Assembly (NCBI GenBank): GCA_028717505.1
Contig: JAQUNQ010000012.1
Coordinates: forward strand, 1 to 16,553
DNA length: 16,553 nt
Source: Candidatus Peribacteraceae bacterium
Lineage (GTDB): Bacteria; Patescibacteriota; Gracilibacteria; Peribacterales; Peribacteraceae
Direction of reading: 5' to 3'
Part shown: one piece after another, positions 6,348 to 12,179 of the stretch
Numbering within the stretch: the stretch's first letter is position 1
How the letters are laid out: every line of letters starts with the position of its first letter
Position numbers and translations under genes: made by a program
Notes under the pieces: generated by a model
Databases searched by the model: none
Told to the model about the DNA's origin: nothing
What the model saw: only the letters and a program-made list of their open reading frames with translations

Positions 6348-6734
6348 CAACAAACATGAACATCAAAACTGCATTTCTTTTCGCGAAGAGCAAATGGGTC
6401 CCAGCCAACCAGAGAAAACAATGATCGGGGAGGTGGCGCGCCACGGGGGGTGAAGGGGAAGGCCCTGTCCGCAGACGTTGCCGACGAGCTGGCTCTGAAG
6501 CCTTGGAGGAGACAGCGAGGAGACGCAGGGCCGGGTGGAGAGGCTTTGGCGCGCCGGCGCTTTGGCTCCACCTTTGTCGTCCTTCGGCTTCGCTCAGGAC
6601 GACCCCTCCCCCCCCTAGAGATGGGATGCGAAAGACCCTGAGCGGAGTCGAAGGGTCGCCGGACAAAGGTGGAAAAGAGATATCAAGCAGGAATGCGAAC
6701 CGTTCACCCTGACGGCCTGCATATGATGTGCCTG
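6348..6734. other. intergenic region with palindromes and short repeats, no gene seen
   Basis: About 390 bases between the RNase HI promoter and the GNAT stop codon. It holds a perfect 12-bp palindrome GTGGCGCGCCAC (6433-6444), a directly repeated GAGGAGAC (6506-6513 and 6517-6524), a directly repeated GCTTTGGC (6543-6550 and 6559-6566) and the REPIN-like element at 6568-6672. Open frames on both strands here translate the palindromic repeat and show no protein-like sequence. I could not recognise a structured RNA gene. Confidence 0.6.
6568..6672. repeat. REPIN/MITE-like element: two REP-type hairpins in inverted orientation
   Basis: A 105-bp imperfect palindrome. Its ends are perfect 11-bp inverted repeats, CCACCTTTGTC (6568-6578) and GACAAAGGTGG (6662-6672). 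Inside are two hairpins of the same family in opposite orientation. One has stem GTCGTCCT/AGGACGAC (6576-6583 with 6596-6603) around a CTTCGGCTTCGCTC core. The other has stem GACCCT/AGGGTC (6634-6639 with 6652-6657) around GAGCGGAGTCGA. Two inverted REP units form a REPIN. No transposase is in the window, so mobility would depend on one elsewhere. Confidence 0.7.
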
Positions 6735-7232
6735 TCAAACATTCACCTCCTTGATCATTTCAGTGTAGCGATCCTTAAACCCGCATCTTTTGTAAAAATC
6801 ATGCGCTGAAGTGTTGGGCGCAAAGCAGCCGACTTTCATGAACTTGCATCCGTGTTCTTTAAAATATTCTTCCACTGTCTGCATGCGCCCAGCTCCGATG
6901 CCCCTGCCACGTTCTCCGGAAGCCACGATCAACTCATGAACTTTCCCATCTCTCGATGGAAACGCCTCCAGCAAATCCTGGGACGAGGTCTCCGTGACGG
7001 AACCCGCCACGAATCCGGTGATGCTTCCGTTCGACTCCGCCACAAATATCCGTCCATCCCCCTTCCGTAAGGTGTCACGCAAATTTTTGAAATATGCCTG
7101 CACGTCAAAGGACACCGCAGGACGGTTCCTCCCTAGGAAATCAAGAGAAGCAATGTGATCCTGCAATTCTATCATCAGCACCTCCAATGCATGCTGATCC
7201 TCTGGCCGCTCTGGTCGCACAATAATTTCCAT
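6735..7232 (-). CDS. GNAT-family N-acetyltransferase
   Basis: A 165-residue GNAT-fold protein that would transfer an acetyl group from acetyl-CoA to an amine; the substrate is unknown. The N-terminal strand and helix (IIVRPERPEDQHALEVLMIE) and the acetyl-CoA pyrophosphate loop in ELIVASGERGRGIGAGRM (R/Q-x-x-G-x-G) are clear, followed by the typical C-terminal GCFAPNTSAHDFYKRCGF. ATG 7232 is preferred over ATG 7241, because the TGA of the upstream DUF1858 gene (7234-7232) shares its A with this ATG, giving a translationally coupled pair. The pair suggests co-expression, though not necessarily a shared pathway. A TAGGAT at 7245-7240 also lies 7 bases before this ATG, so a separate leaderless transcript is possible. 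Confidence 0.85.
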   Translation of the reverse strand: MEIIVRPERPEDQHALEVLMIELQDHIASLDFLGRNRPAVSFDVQAYFKNLRDTLRKGDGRIFVAESNGSITGFVAGSVTETSSQDLLEAFPSRDGKVHELIVASGERGRGIGAGRMQTVEEYFKEHGCKFMKVGCFAPNTSAHDFYKRCGFKDRYTEMIKEVNV

Positions 7233-7795
7233 CAGATGCATCCTATACTCCCGGGAGCCGCAAGATCCGCATCCTCGGGCAAATCGAGCTTGAATCCTCC
7301 ATCGCGTGCATCAATCACCGCACCGCCGATCCGGCGGAGCACGAGCGGCGAGACGAAGACGGAAACGGGAGGTTTTCCCTTGAAGACGAAGGCACGGTCA
7401 CCCGCTTCCGGCGCAGCGCGGAATTCCAGGCAGAAGCTGCCGCCCTCGTCGACGATGACAGCAAGCCCCTGTCCCGATCTCTTCTCTTGAAGCGCGATCG
7501 CACGCAGACCGGCCACGGCGGCAGGTGTCACTTCAATCGTCTCTTTCCTCGCGCTCGCCTTGGCGAGCGCACGATTCAGATCATCGAGGAGCTCCGCCGT
7601 CATTTCTGCCGAAGAACCGTGTGCGAGACATCCTTCCTCCAGTGTCTCCCCTGTTCTCCACACGCACGAAACACAATGGAGTCCGTACGCCGAGAGGATT
7701 TCCGCAGCCCCGGGCACGAGGACGACAATTTCCGTGAGCCGCGTGGCACCGGATATCTGAGATTCCGGGCGACGATCCGACTTTCTCTTCTTCAC
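7232..7795 (-). CDS. DUF1858 redox-disulfide domain fused to a degenerate HesB/IscA-like domain
   Basis: 187 residues in two modules. Residues about 18-75 match the DUF1858 / hybrid-cluster-protein-associated redox disulfide domain: LTEIVVLVPGAAEILSAYGL, then HCVSC (the CxxC pair), ETLEEGCLAHG and LLDDLN. Residues about 85-180 look like an A-type iron-sulfur carrier fold (IEVTPAAVAGLRAI, a central GGSFCLEF, AFVFKGKPPVSVFVSPLVL, and FKLDLPED at the end). The IscA/HesB cysteine ligands are not kept: the C-terminal CGCG pair is absent and only one central Cys remains, shifted in position. Canonical Fe-S carriage is therefore unlikely, and the CxxC of the first module may supply the redox or metal chemistry (inference). 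A GTG start follows TTGGGA-17-TATGAT by 6 bases. The next gene is the coupled GNAT. Confidence 0.75.
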   Translation of the reverse strand: MKKRKSDRRPESQISGATRLTEIVVLVPGAAEILSAYGLHCVSCVWRTGETLEEGCLAHGSSAEMTAELLDDLNRALAKASARKETIEVTPAAVAGLRAIALQEKRSGQGLAVIVDEGGSFCLEFRAAPEAGDRAFVFKGKPPVSVFVSPLVLRRIGGAVIDARDGGFKLDLPEDADLAAPGSIGCI

Positions 7796-7801
7796 GAGGC
7801 T

Positions 7802-7830
7802 ATCATAGAGAGGACGCTCTCCTCTCCCAA
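7802..7830 (-). promoter_or_regulatory. predicted promoter of the DUF1858-HesB gene (leaderless)
   Basis: Minus strand: TTGGGA (7830-7825), a 17-base spacer, TATGAT (7807-7802), 6 bases, GTG 7795. It is divergent from the S41 protease promoter about 55 bases to the right. Confidence 0.65.
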
Positions 7831-7884
7831 GAGGATGGGAAGAAAAGATTAAGAAGGAAACGAGTATCGGAGGAGATTTTTCTG

Positions 7885-7890
7885 TATGAT
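7885..7890 (+). promoter_or_regulatory. predicted -10 box of the S41 protease gene
   Basis: TATGAT at 7885-7890, 9 bases before ATG 7900, so the leader would be about 2-3 bases. No good -35 is seen. The GGAGGAG at 7869-7875 is 24 bases from the start codon, too far for a Shine-Dalgarno. Confidence 0.45.
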
Positions 7891-7899
7891 GGGCCGGCT

Positions 7900-9222
7900 A
7901 TGAAGCGCGCCGTCCACGCCGGCATCCTCGTCCTCCTCCCCATCATCACGCTGCTCCTGGGGTGGCAGATCGGCACACGCATCGAGCAGCAACGGGTGCA
8001 GGACATGGTCAGCGAACTCGAATTCCTCTACGAGGGAAAGACAGGGAGCGGCGCACTCGTGAATGATCCGGAAAAGGAAGCGAACCTGGCATTGATGTGG
8101 GGGGTGTGGCGTCTCCTCATCCAGCACTACATCGCACCGGAGAAGCTCCAAGTCATGCCGATGATCTACGGGGCCACCGCAGGATTGGTGAGCGCCCTCG
8201 ATGATCCGTACACCGTCTTCATGACGCCGAAGGAGAACAGCGCCTTTGAGCAGAATTTGGAAGGAAAGCTGCAGGGCATCGGCGCCGAGCTCACGCTGAA
8301 AGACGAACACGTGGTGGTGGTCGCCCCCATCAAGGGGTCCCCCGCACAGACAGCGGGCCTCCTCCCGGGTGACATCATCACGAAGGTGAATGGGGAGGAC
8401 ATCACCGATCAGGCACTCAGCGATGTCGTGCAGCGCATTCGCGGCCCCAAGGGAACCTCCATCACGCTCGAGATCATCCGCGAGACCGAGGCGGAACCGC
8501 TCACCTTCACGATCAAGCGCGAGGAAATTACGATCCCGAGCGTCCAGTCCGAGATCAAGAAGACCGGGAGCGGGAGTGTCGGCTACATCGCCCTGAACCA
8601 GTTCGGCGGGGAGACGGTCCGTGAGACCGAGCGGGCCCTCGACTCCTTCAAGGATGAAGACATCAAGGGAATCGTCCTCGATCTGCGCTTCAATGGCGGC
8701 GGTTACCTCGAGGGTGCCGTGGAAATTGCCTCGCTCTTCCTCAAGCAGGGCAAGATCGTGACCGTGCAACGACGCGACGGGGAGCCTGTCCACCACTACG
8801 TCAACGGCCGCCCTGCGGAGCCGGATCTCCCTCTCTCCATCATCATTAACCAGGGTTCCGCCTCCGCATCGGAGATCCTCGCGGGAGCCCTGCAGGACCA
8901 CAAGCGCGCGACCATCGTCGGAATGAAGAGTTTTGGGAAGGGAACGGTACAGGAAGTTTTTGATCTCCCGGGCGGGAGCAGCCTCCGCGTCACGGTGGCC
9001 CGCTGGCTCACGCCGTTGGGAAAGGATCTCGGCGCCGAAGGCGTACACCCGGATATCGTCGTGGACCGGACGCGCGAGGACACAGAGGCAGATCGCGACC
9101 CGCAACTGCAGGCTGCCCTCGAGTGGCTCCTCGACCATGAGGGCACCGCAAGCTCACAGGAGAGCTCACGCGCCCCGACAGAAGAGATAAAACCCACGAA
9201 GGAGCTGACTCCGAAAAATTAG
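7900..9222 (+). CDS. S41-family C-terminal processing peptidase (CtpA/Prc-like)
   Basis: A 440-residue serine protease. An N-terminal signal anchor (about 6-25) would place the rest outside the membrane. A helical segment is followed by a PDZ domain (about 120-190, LQGIGAEL to IRGPKGTSITLEIIR) and the S41 catalytic domain (about 200-400). By alignment with E. coli Prc spacing, the catalytic Ser is residue 322 in NQGSASASEI and the Lys is 347 in SFGKGTVQ, 25 residues apart as in the family. The PDZ domain recognises C-termini of substrates. The tail (about 410-440) is Ser/Thr/Glu/Lys-rich. Roles in the family include processing of envelope proteins and of cell-wall hydrolases; the substrate here is unknown. 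Its stop (9220-9222) overlaps the convergent ndk stop by 4 bases. Confidence 0.92.
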   Translation: MKRAVHAGILVLLPIITLLLGWQIGTRIEQQRVQDMVSELEFLYEGKTGSGALVNDPEKEANLALMWGVWRLLIQHYIAPEKLQVMPMIYGATAGLVSALDDPYTVFMTPKENSAFEQNLEGKLQGIGAELTLKDEHVVVVAPIKGSPAQTAGLLPGDIITKVNGEDITDQALSDVVQRIRGPKGTSITLEIIRETEAEPLTFTIKREEITIPSVQSEIKKTGSGSVGYIALNQFGGETVRETERALDSFKDEDIKGIVLDLRFNGGGYLEGAVEIASLFLKQGKIVTVQRRDGEPVHHYVNGRPAEPDLPLSIIINQGSASASEILAGALQDHKRATIVGMKSFGKGTVQEVFDLPGGSSLRVTVARWLTPLGKDLGAEGVHPDIVVDRTREDTEADRDPQLQAALEWLLDHEGTASSQESSRAPTEEIKPTKELTPKN

Positions 9223-9638
9223 TACGCGTGGAGCTCCTCCTCCCGGAAGAAGCGCTGTATCTCCCTCTCCGCCGTAGCGGGGCTATCCGATGCATGCGCA
9301 ACATTCACCATCTGATTCTCCCCGTACTCCGCGCGGATGGTGCCCGGTGCCGCCTTGCGGCTGTCAGTGACCCCGAGCATCTCACGCACGCGCTCCACGA
9401 CCCCTTCCCCCTCGAGCACGAGGGCGATGACAGGCGTCGAGCTCATGAATTGCTCCACCTCGGGAAAGAAAGGCTTGTCGGCGATGTGGGCGTAGTGTTC
9501 GCGGAGCAGCGCCGGATCAAGCCGGATCATCTTGCAGGCACGAAGCATGAGACCGGCATCCTCGAATCGCGAGATGACCTTCCCGCAGATGCGCTTCTGG
9601 ATGGCATCGGGCTTGAGGAGAATGAGCGTGCGCTGCAT
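9219..9638 (-). CDS. ndk: nucleoside diphosphate kinase
   Basis: A 139-residue NDK that passes the gamma phosphate of ATP to other NDPs/dNDPs through a phosphohistidine. The opening MQRTLILLKPDAIQKR carries the conserved Lys. The catalytic His is in NVAHASDSPATAEREI, corresponding to the family NxxHGSDS, with Ala before His and Ala replacing Gly after it. Length matches the family (about 135-155). It lies 17 bases downstream of the M16 peptidase on the same strand with no clear promoter of its own, so the two probably form a two-gene operon. The gap is pyrimidine-rich (CCATTCTCTCT before the ATG) with no Shine-Dalgarno. Confidence 0.95.
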   Translation of the reverse strand: MQRTLILLKPDAIQKRICGKVISRFEDAGLMLRACKMIRLDPALLREHYAHIADKPFFPEVEQFMSSTPVIALVLEGEGVVERVREMLGVTDSRKAAPGTIRAEYGENQMVNVAHASDSPATAEREIQRFFREEELHAY

Positions 9639-9655
9639 AGAGAGAATGGGAAGAA

Positions 9656-10915
9656 TTAGGACAGGAGGGTGAGGAGCTTTTCGTGACTTTCTTCTTTCCC
9701 GATGACCACGAGCCGCAACGCATCGCTCGTGAGGAGCCGCGCCGCCAGCCGGTCCACCTGTTCCTTCGTCACGCGGTCGATCTCCGCGAAGTAGGCGGGA
9801 ATGTCACGAATCTCCGGATAGAGGAGCTGCTGCTTCCCGTAGTAGTGCGCACGCTCTTCCGTGTCTTCGAGCGAGAGAGTGATCCGTCCCTTGAGGTACT
9901 CCTTCGCGCGCGCGAGCTCATCCTCCGTCACGCCGTGCTCGCGGCACTCCTCGTACTCGTGCACGATGAGCTTGATGGCCTCGTGGAGGCGCGACTGGTC
10001 CACGCCCGCCCGCGTCGAGAGGCCCCCGCTGTCCATGTAGCTGTCGGTGTCCGTGGAGATGTAGTAACAAATTCCCTTCGCCTCGCGGATGTTCAGGAAC
10101 ATCCGGGAACTCATGTTCCCGCCGAGGATCACCGCAAGCAACTTGTGCGCGAAGTGATCGGGGTCCTGCGATCCCACCCCCGGCACCCCCACGACGAGGT
10201 GCGCCTGCTCCGTCTTCTTGGTGCGCAGAAACACGCGGTCACTTCCGTACTCCTTGAAGGGCAGGAACGCCCGCGCCTTCTTGCCCGCGAGAGCGCCGAA
10301 GTACTCCTCTGCCAGATTCTGCGCGCGCTTCTCCGTGATCTTCCCCGCGAAGGTCACCACGAGATTGTTCGGCGTGTAGAAGTGCGTCTTGTGCGCGAGG
10401 AAGTCCTTCTGCTTCACGGAACGAATCACCTCCTCTGTGCCGATCGTATCCCATCCGAGCGGGTGATCACCAAAGAGGAGCCGCTCGAAATCCCACCCGG
10501 CACGGTACATCGGCGTGTCCTCATACATGCGCTCCTCCTCGAGGATGACGCCGCGTTCCCGCTCGATATCCTCCTCCGGGAATGCCGCGTGGAGCAGCAT
10601 GTCACTCAGGACATCACAAGCGATCTCGAGGTGATCGGAGGCGACCTTCACGTAGTAACCGGCGTACTCCTTGCCCGTGAACGCGTTGAAAACCCCCCCG
10701 ATGCCATCGATGACGGCACTCACATCCTTCGTCGTCGGGTACTTCTTCCCGCCCTTGAAAAACATATGCTCGAGGAAGTGACTGATGCCCCGCTCCTCGT
10801 TGCGCTCGTAGCGGGACCCCGCCCCCGCGAAGACCATCACCGTCGCCGAACGCACCCCGTCGCTGGGAGCCGTGAGGATCGGGAGGCCGGAAGGGAGGCG
10901 TGCCAGGGAGAACAT
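9656..10915 (-). CDS. M16B-family zinc metallopeptidase (processing-peptidase-like)
   Basis: A 419-residue protein with the inverted zinc motif HFLEH at residues 46-50 and the downstream Glu in the EREREGVILEEE-type segment (seen here as ERERGVILEEERMYED), which together give the HxxEH...E zinc site. A typical M16 opening (LPSGLPILTAPSDGVRSATV, FAGAGSRYERNEERGISHFL) is followed by two homologous domains, with a C-terminal M16 inactive-like half (RVFLRTKKTEQAHLVVGVPG onwards). No signal peptide is evident, so it is probably cytoplasmic. Substrates of bacterial M16B enzymes are poorly known. It shares the probable operon with ndk downstream and is divergent from rpmH, about 146 bases apart. Confidence 0.92.
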   Translation of the reverse strand: MFSLARLPSGLPILTAPSDGVRSATVMVFAGAGSRYERNEERGISHFLEHMFFKGGKKYPTTKDVSAVIDGIGGVFNAFTGKEYAGYYVKVASDHLEIACDVLSDMLLHAAFPEEDIERERGVILEEERMYEDTPMYRAGWDFERLLFGDHPLGWDTIGTEEVIRSVKQKDFLAHKTHFYTPNNLVVTFAGKITEKRAQNLAEEYFGALAGKKARAFLPFKEYGSDRVFLRTKKTEQAHLVVGVPGVGSQDPDHFAHKLLAVILGGNMSSRMFLNIREAKGICYYISTDTDSYMDSGGLSTRAGVDQSRLHEAIKLIVHEYEECREHGVTEDELARAKEYLKGRITLSLEDTEERAHYYGKQQLLYPEIRDIPAYFAEIDRVTKEQVDRLAARLLTSDALRLVVIGKEESHEKLLTLLS

Positions 10916-10924
10916 GCGGGGGAA

Positions 10925-10930
10925 AGTCTA
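10925..10930 (-). promoter_or_regulatory. predicted -10 box of the M16 peptidase gene
   Basis: TAGACT on the minus strand (10930-10925), 9 bases before ATG 10915, giving a leader of about 2-3 bases. The -35 region is weak. Confidence 0.4.
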
Positions 10931-10998
10931 GGGGAGACCCCCGGGGAGGGAAAGCGGCAAAAGGCCCGGAAAATCGTCAAAAGATCAGCGTTTCTCGC

Positions 10999-11027
10999 TT
11001 GACCCGTCCCGGAGCGGACGCTAGGCT
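10999..11027 (+). promoter_or_regulatory. predicted rpmH promoter with short pyrimidine-rich leader
   Basis: TTGACC (10999-11004), a 17-base spacer, TAGGCT (11022-11027). The expected start of transcription is near 11034, leaving a leader of about 28 bases before GTG 11062, made almost only of C and T (CTTTCCATCTCC then TTTCTCTCCTTTCAC) and lacking a Shine-Dalgarno. This is the strongest -35/-10 pair in the window and the main exception to the leaderless pattern. Confidence 0.65.
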
Positions 11028-11061
11028 CGACCCGCTTTCCATCTCCTTTCTCTCCTTTCAC

Positions 11062-11202
11062 GTGCTTGGAAAACTCAAATGGCGCAGGCGGACGAGGACC
11101 CATGGCTTTCTCGCCAGAACACGCTCCAAGAAGGGCCGTCTCGTCCTCTCCCGTCGCAGGCGCAAGGGACGCGCGCGGCTGACGGTGAAGAAGAAGAAAT
11201 AA
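11062..11202 (+). CDS. rpmH: 50S ribosomal protein L34 (bL34)
   Basis: A 46-residue basic protein beginning VLGKLKWRRRTRTHGF (GTG start read as Met) and continuing ARTRSKKGRLVLSRRRRKG and RARLTVKKKK. The RTHGF, GRxVLSRRRxKGRxxLTV signature is bL34, a late-assembling large-subunit protein. The frame stays open to 10900, but only GTG 11062 gives a family-like length and it is the only start in the proximal stretch. The conserved KRTYQPS opening found in most L34 proteins is replaced by LGKLKW and is two residues shorter. In most bacteria rnpA and yidC follow rpmH; here a three-TM protein follows and rnpA is not in the window. Confidence 0.88.
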   Translation: MLGKLKWRRRTRTHGFLARTRSKKGRLVLSRRRRKGRARLTVKKKK

Positions 11203-11251
11203 GCCCATTTCCGGATACCCGGGAAGCGCAGCGTGGCTTGCTGTCTTGCTG

Positions 11252-11257
11252 TACCAT
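11252..11257 (+). promoter_or_regulatory. predicted -10 box of the three-TM gene (leaderless)
   Basis: TACCAT at 11252-11257, 6 bases before ATG 11264. The same TACCAT plus 6-base spacing occurs at the VanW gene. No clear -35. Confidence 0.4.
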
Positions 11258-11263
11258 GGAACC

Positions 11264-11578
11264 ATGCTCCCCTCCCTCCACCGCATTTCGGGGTTCCTCT
11301 TCTCCCTCATCGCAGGGAGCTTCTTTGTCGCCTACCTCCTCCTGAGAAACGAACTGATGGCTCCCTGGCCACAATGGTGGATGAGAATTGCCGATACCCC
11401 CCTCCTCCTCGTCGGCATCCTCTACGGAGGGGCAAGCCTCTCCCTGAGCATCAGCAAGAAAGAGAAAACTTCGCGGTTTCTCTTTTTCTTTGTGATGATC
11501 CCGCTCCTCGCGCTCTTCTTCTTCCTCCTCGCCCTGAACTACTGGGATGTCCTCGGCCTCCCCAAGGGCGCGGCCTAA
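11264..11578 (+). CDS. small three-TM membrane protein, unknown function
   Basis: A 104-residue hydrophobic protein that I do not recognise. Three membrane segments are visible: about 8-28 (SGFLFSLIAGSFFVAYLLL), about 45-64 (PLLLVGILYGGASLSLSI) and about 70-95 (RFLFFFVMIPLLALFFFLLA). Basic SKKEK residues between segments 2 and 3 suggest that loop is cytoplasmic. No catalytic motif is seen. ATG 11264 is chosen over the in-frame TTG at 11246 because a -10 box lies just before it. It is 61 bases downstream of rpmH, and its stop overlaps the convergent cobalamin adenosyltransferase stop by 3 bases of sequence. Confidence 0.75.
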   Translation: MLPSLHRISGFLFSLIAGSFFVAYLLLRNELMAPWPQWWMRIADTPLLLVGILYGGASLSLSISKKEKTSRFLFFFVMIPLLALFFFLLALNYWDVLGLPKGAA

Positions 11579-12117
11579 ACAACGCTGTCGGCAATGCCTT
11601 GTGCGCGGTTCACCTCCCGCGCCGCAAGGAAGAGGTAATCACTCAGACGATTGAGGTATGTGAGGAGATGCCCATTCACCTGTTCCGTCTCCCGGAGCGC
11701 CGCCACCCACCGCTCACCGCGCCGGCAGACCGCCCGCGCCTGATGGAGGAGGGCAGCGACGCGTGAGCCTGCAGGGAGAATGAAACGCTGAAGCTTCGGC
11801 AGGAGCCGCTCGAGGGCGAGGCTCCATTCTTCGAGCTCGCGCACCTGTTCGGCTTCGACGCGCTTCACAGGCACCTTTCCCCCGATGGGCACCGCGAGAT
11901 CCGCCCCCACACGGAAGAGCGCGCGCTGAATCGAAAGAAGCTGGTCACGCAGGGGCGATGGCAATTCTTCGACGAGGACAACTCCGAGACATGCCGCGAG
12001 CTCATCCACTGATCCGATGGCATGGAGCCGCGCAGAAGCCTTGGAGACGCGCTTGCCGGTGAGGAGTGCCGTCTCCCCGTTGTCTCCCGTGCCGGTGGAA
12101 ATACCTGGCCTGTTCAT
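11575..12117 (-). CDS. PduO-type ATP:cob(I)alamin adenosyltransferase
   Basis: A 180-residue protein of the PduO/MMAB family, which transfers adenosyl from ATP to cob(I)alamin to make coenzyme B12. The N-terminal ATP loop is STGTGDNGETALLTGKRVSK, followed by SVDELAACLG, FILPAGSRVAALLHQARAVC with RRGERW, and LNRLSDYLFLAAREVN near the C-terminus, all family signatures in the right order. No other cobalamin gene is nearby, so this looks like salvage of imported cobalamin for an AdoCbl-dependent enzyme elsewhere (for example a class II ribonucleotide reductase; inference). ATG 12117 is chosen because TATACT lies 8 bases before it and the protein then starts next to the ATP loop; the frame extends to 12159 but that part is not family-like. 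Confidence 0.92.
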   Translation of the reverse strand: MNRPGISTGTGDNGETALLTGKRVSKASARLHAIGSVDELAACLGVVLVEELPSPLRDQLLSIQRALFRVGADLAVPIGGKVPVKRVEAEQVRELEEWSLALERLLPKLQRFILPAGSRVAALLHQARAVCRRGERWVAALRETEQVNGHLLTYLNRLSDYLFLAAREVNRAQGIADSVV

Positions 12118-12125
12118 GGAAAAAC

Positions 12126-12156
12126 AGTATACCGCGGAAACGGACTCTCGCAGCAA
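12126..12156 (-). promoter_or_regulatory. predicted promoter of the cobalamin adenosyltransferase gene (leaderless)
   Basis: Minus strand: TATACT (12131-12126), 8 bases before ATG 12117. A TTGCTG at 12156-12151 is a possible -35 with a long 19-base spacer. The sequence between box and start, GTTTTTCC, resembles that of the ftsX gene. Confidence 0.5.
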
Positions 12157-12179
12157 CACCCCCTACACCCTACGCCCTC
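12156..12179 (-). repeat. GTAGGGN heptamer array at the pheT stop codon
   Basis: On the minus strand: GAGGGC, GTAGGGT, GTAGGGG, GTGTTGC in tandem. The TAG stop of pheT (12172-12170) is part of a repeat unit. The array lies between pheT and the promoter of the next co-directional gene, the same placement as at 5728-5768, and shares the GAGGGCGTA start and the GGGTGTAGGGGG core with that copy. Only three full G-runs occur, so G-quadruplex potential is weaker. Confidence 0.65.

Noticed and set aside
6343..6738. 131-codon minus-strand open frame across the RNase HI/GNAT gap
   Set aside because: It translates the REPIN palindromes into low-complexity repeats (STPLR, LSEAEG types) with no protein-like pattern; such frames are a known artefact of these repeats.
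7849..9138. 429-codon minus-strand open frame
   Set aside because: Antisense to the S41 protease, which has intact catalytic residues and PDZ domain on the plus strand.
9683..11002. 439-codon plus-strand open frame
   Set aside because: Antisense to the M16 peptidase. It is rich in Arg, Leu, Val and His as expected of a GC-rich shadow frame, while the minus strand carries a clear HxxEH peptidase.
10900..11061. N-terminal extension of L34 to the ATG at 10900
   Set aside because: The extension runs over the M16 start and the rpmH promoter, has no family similarity, and would make L34 twice its normal size.
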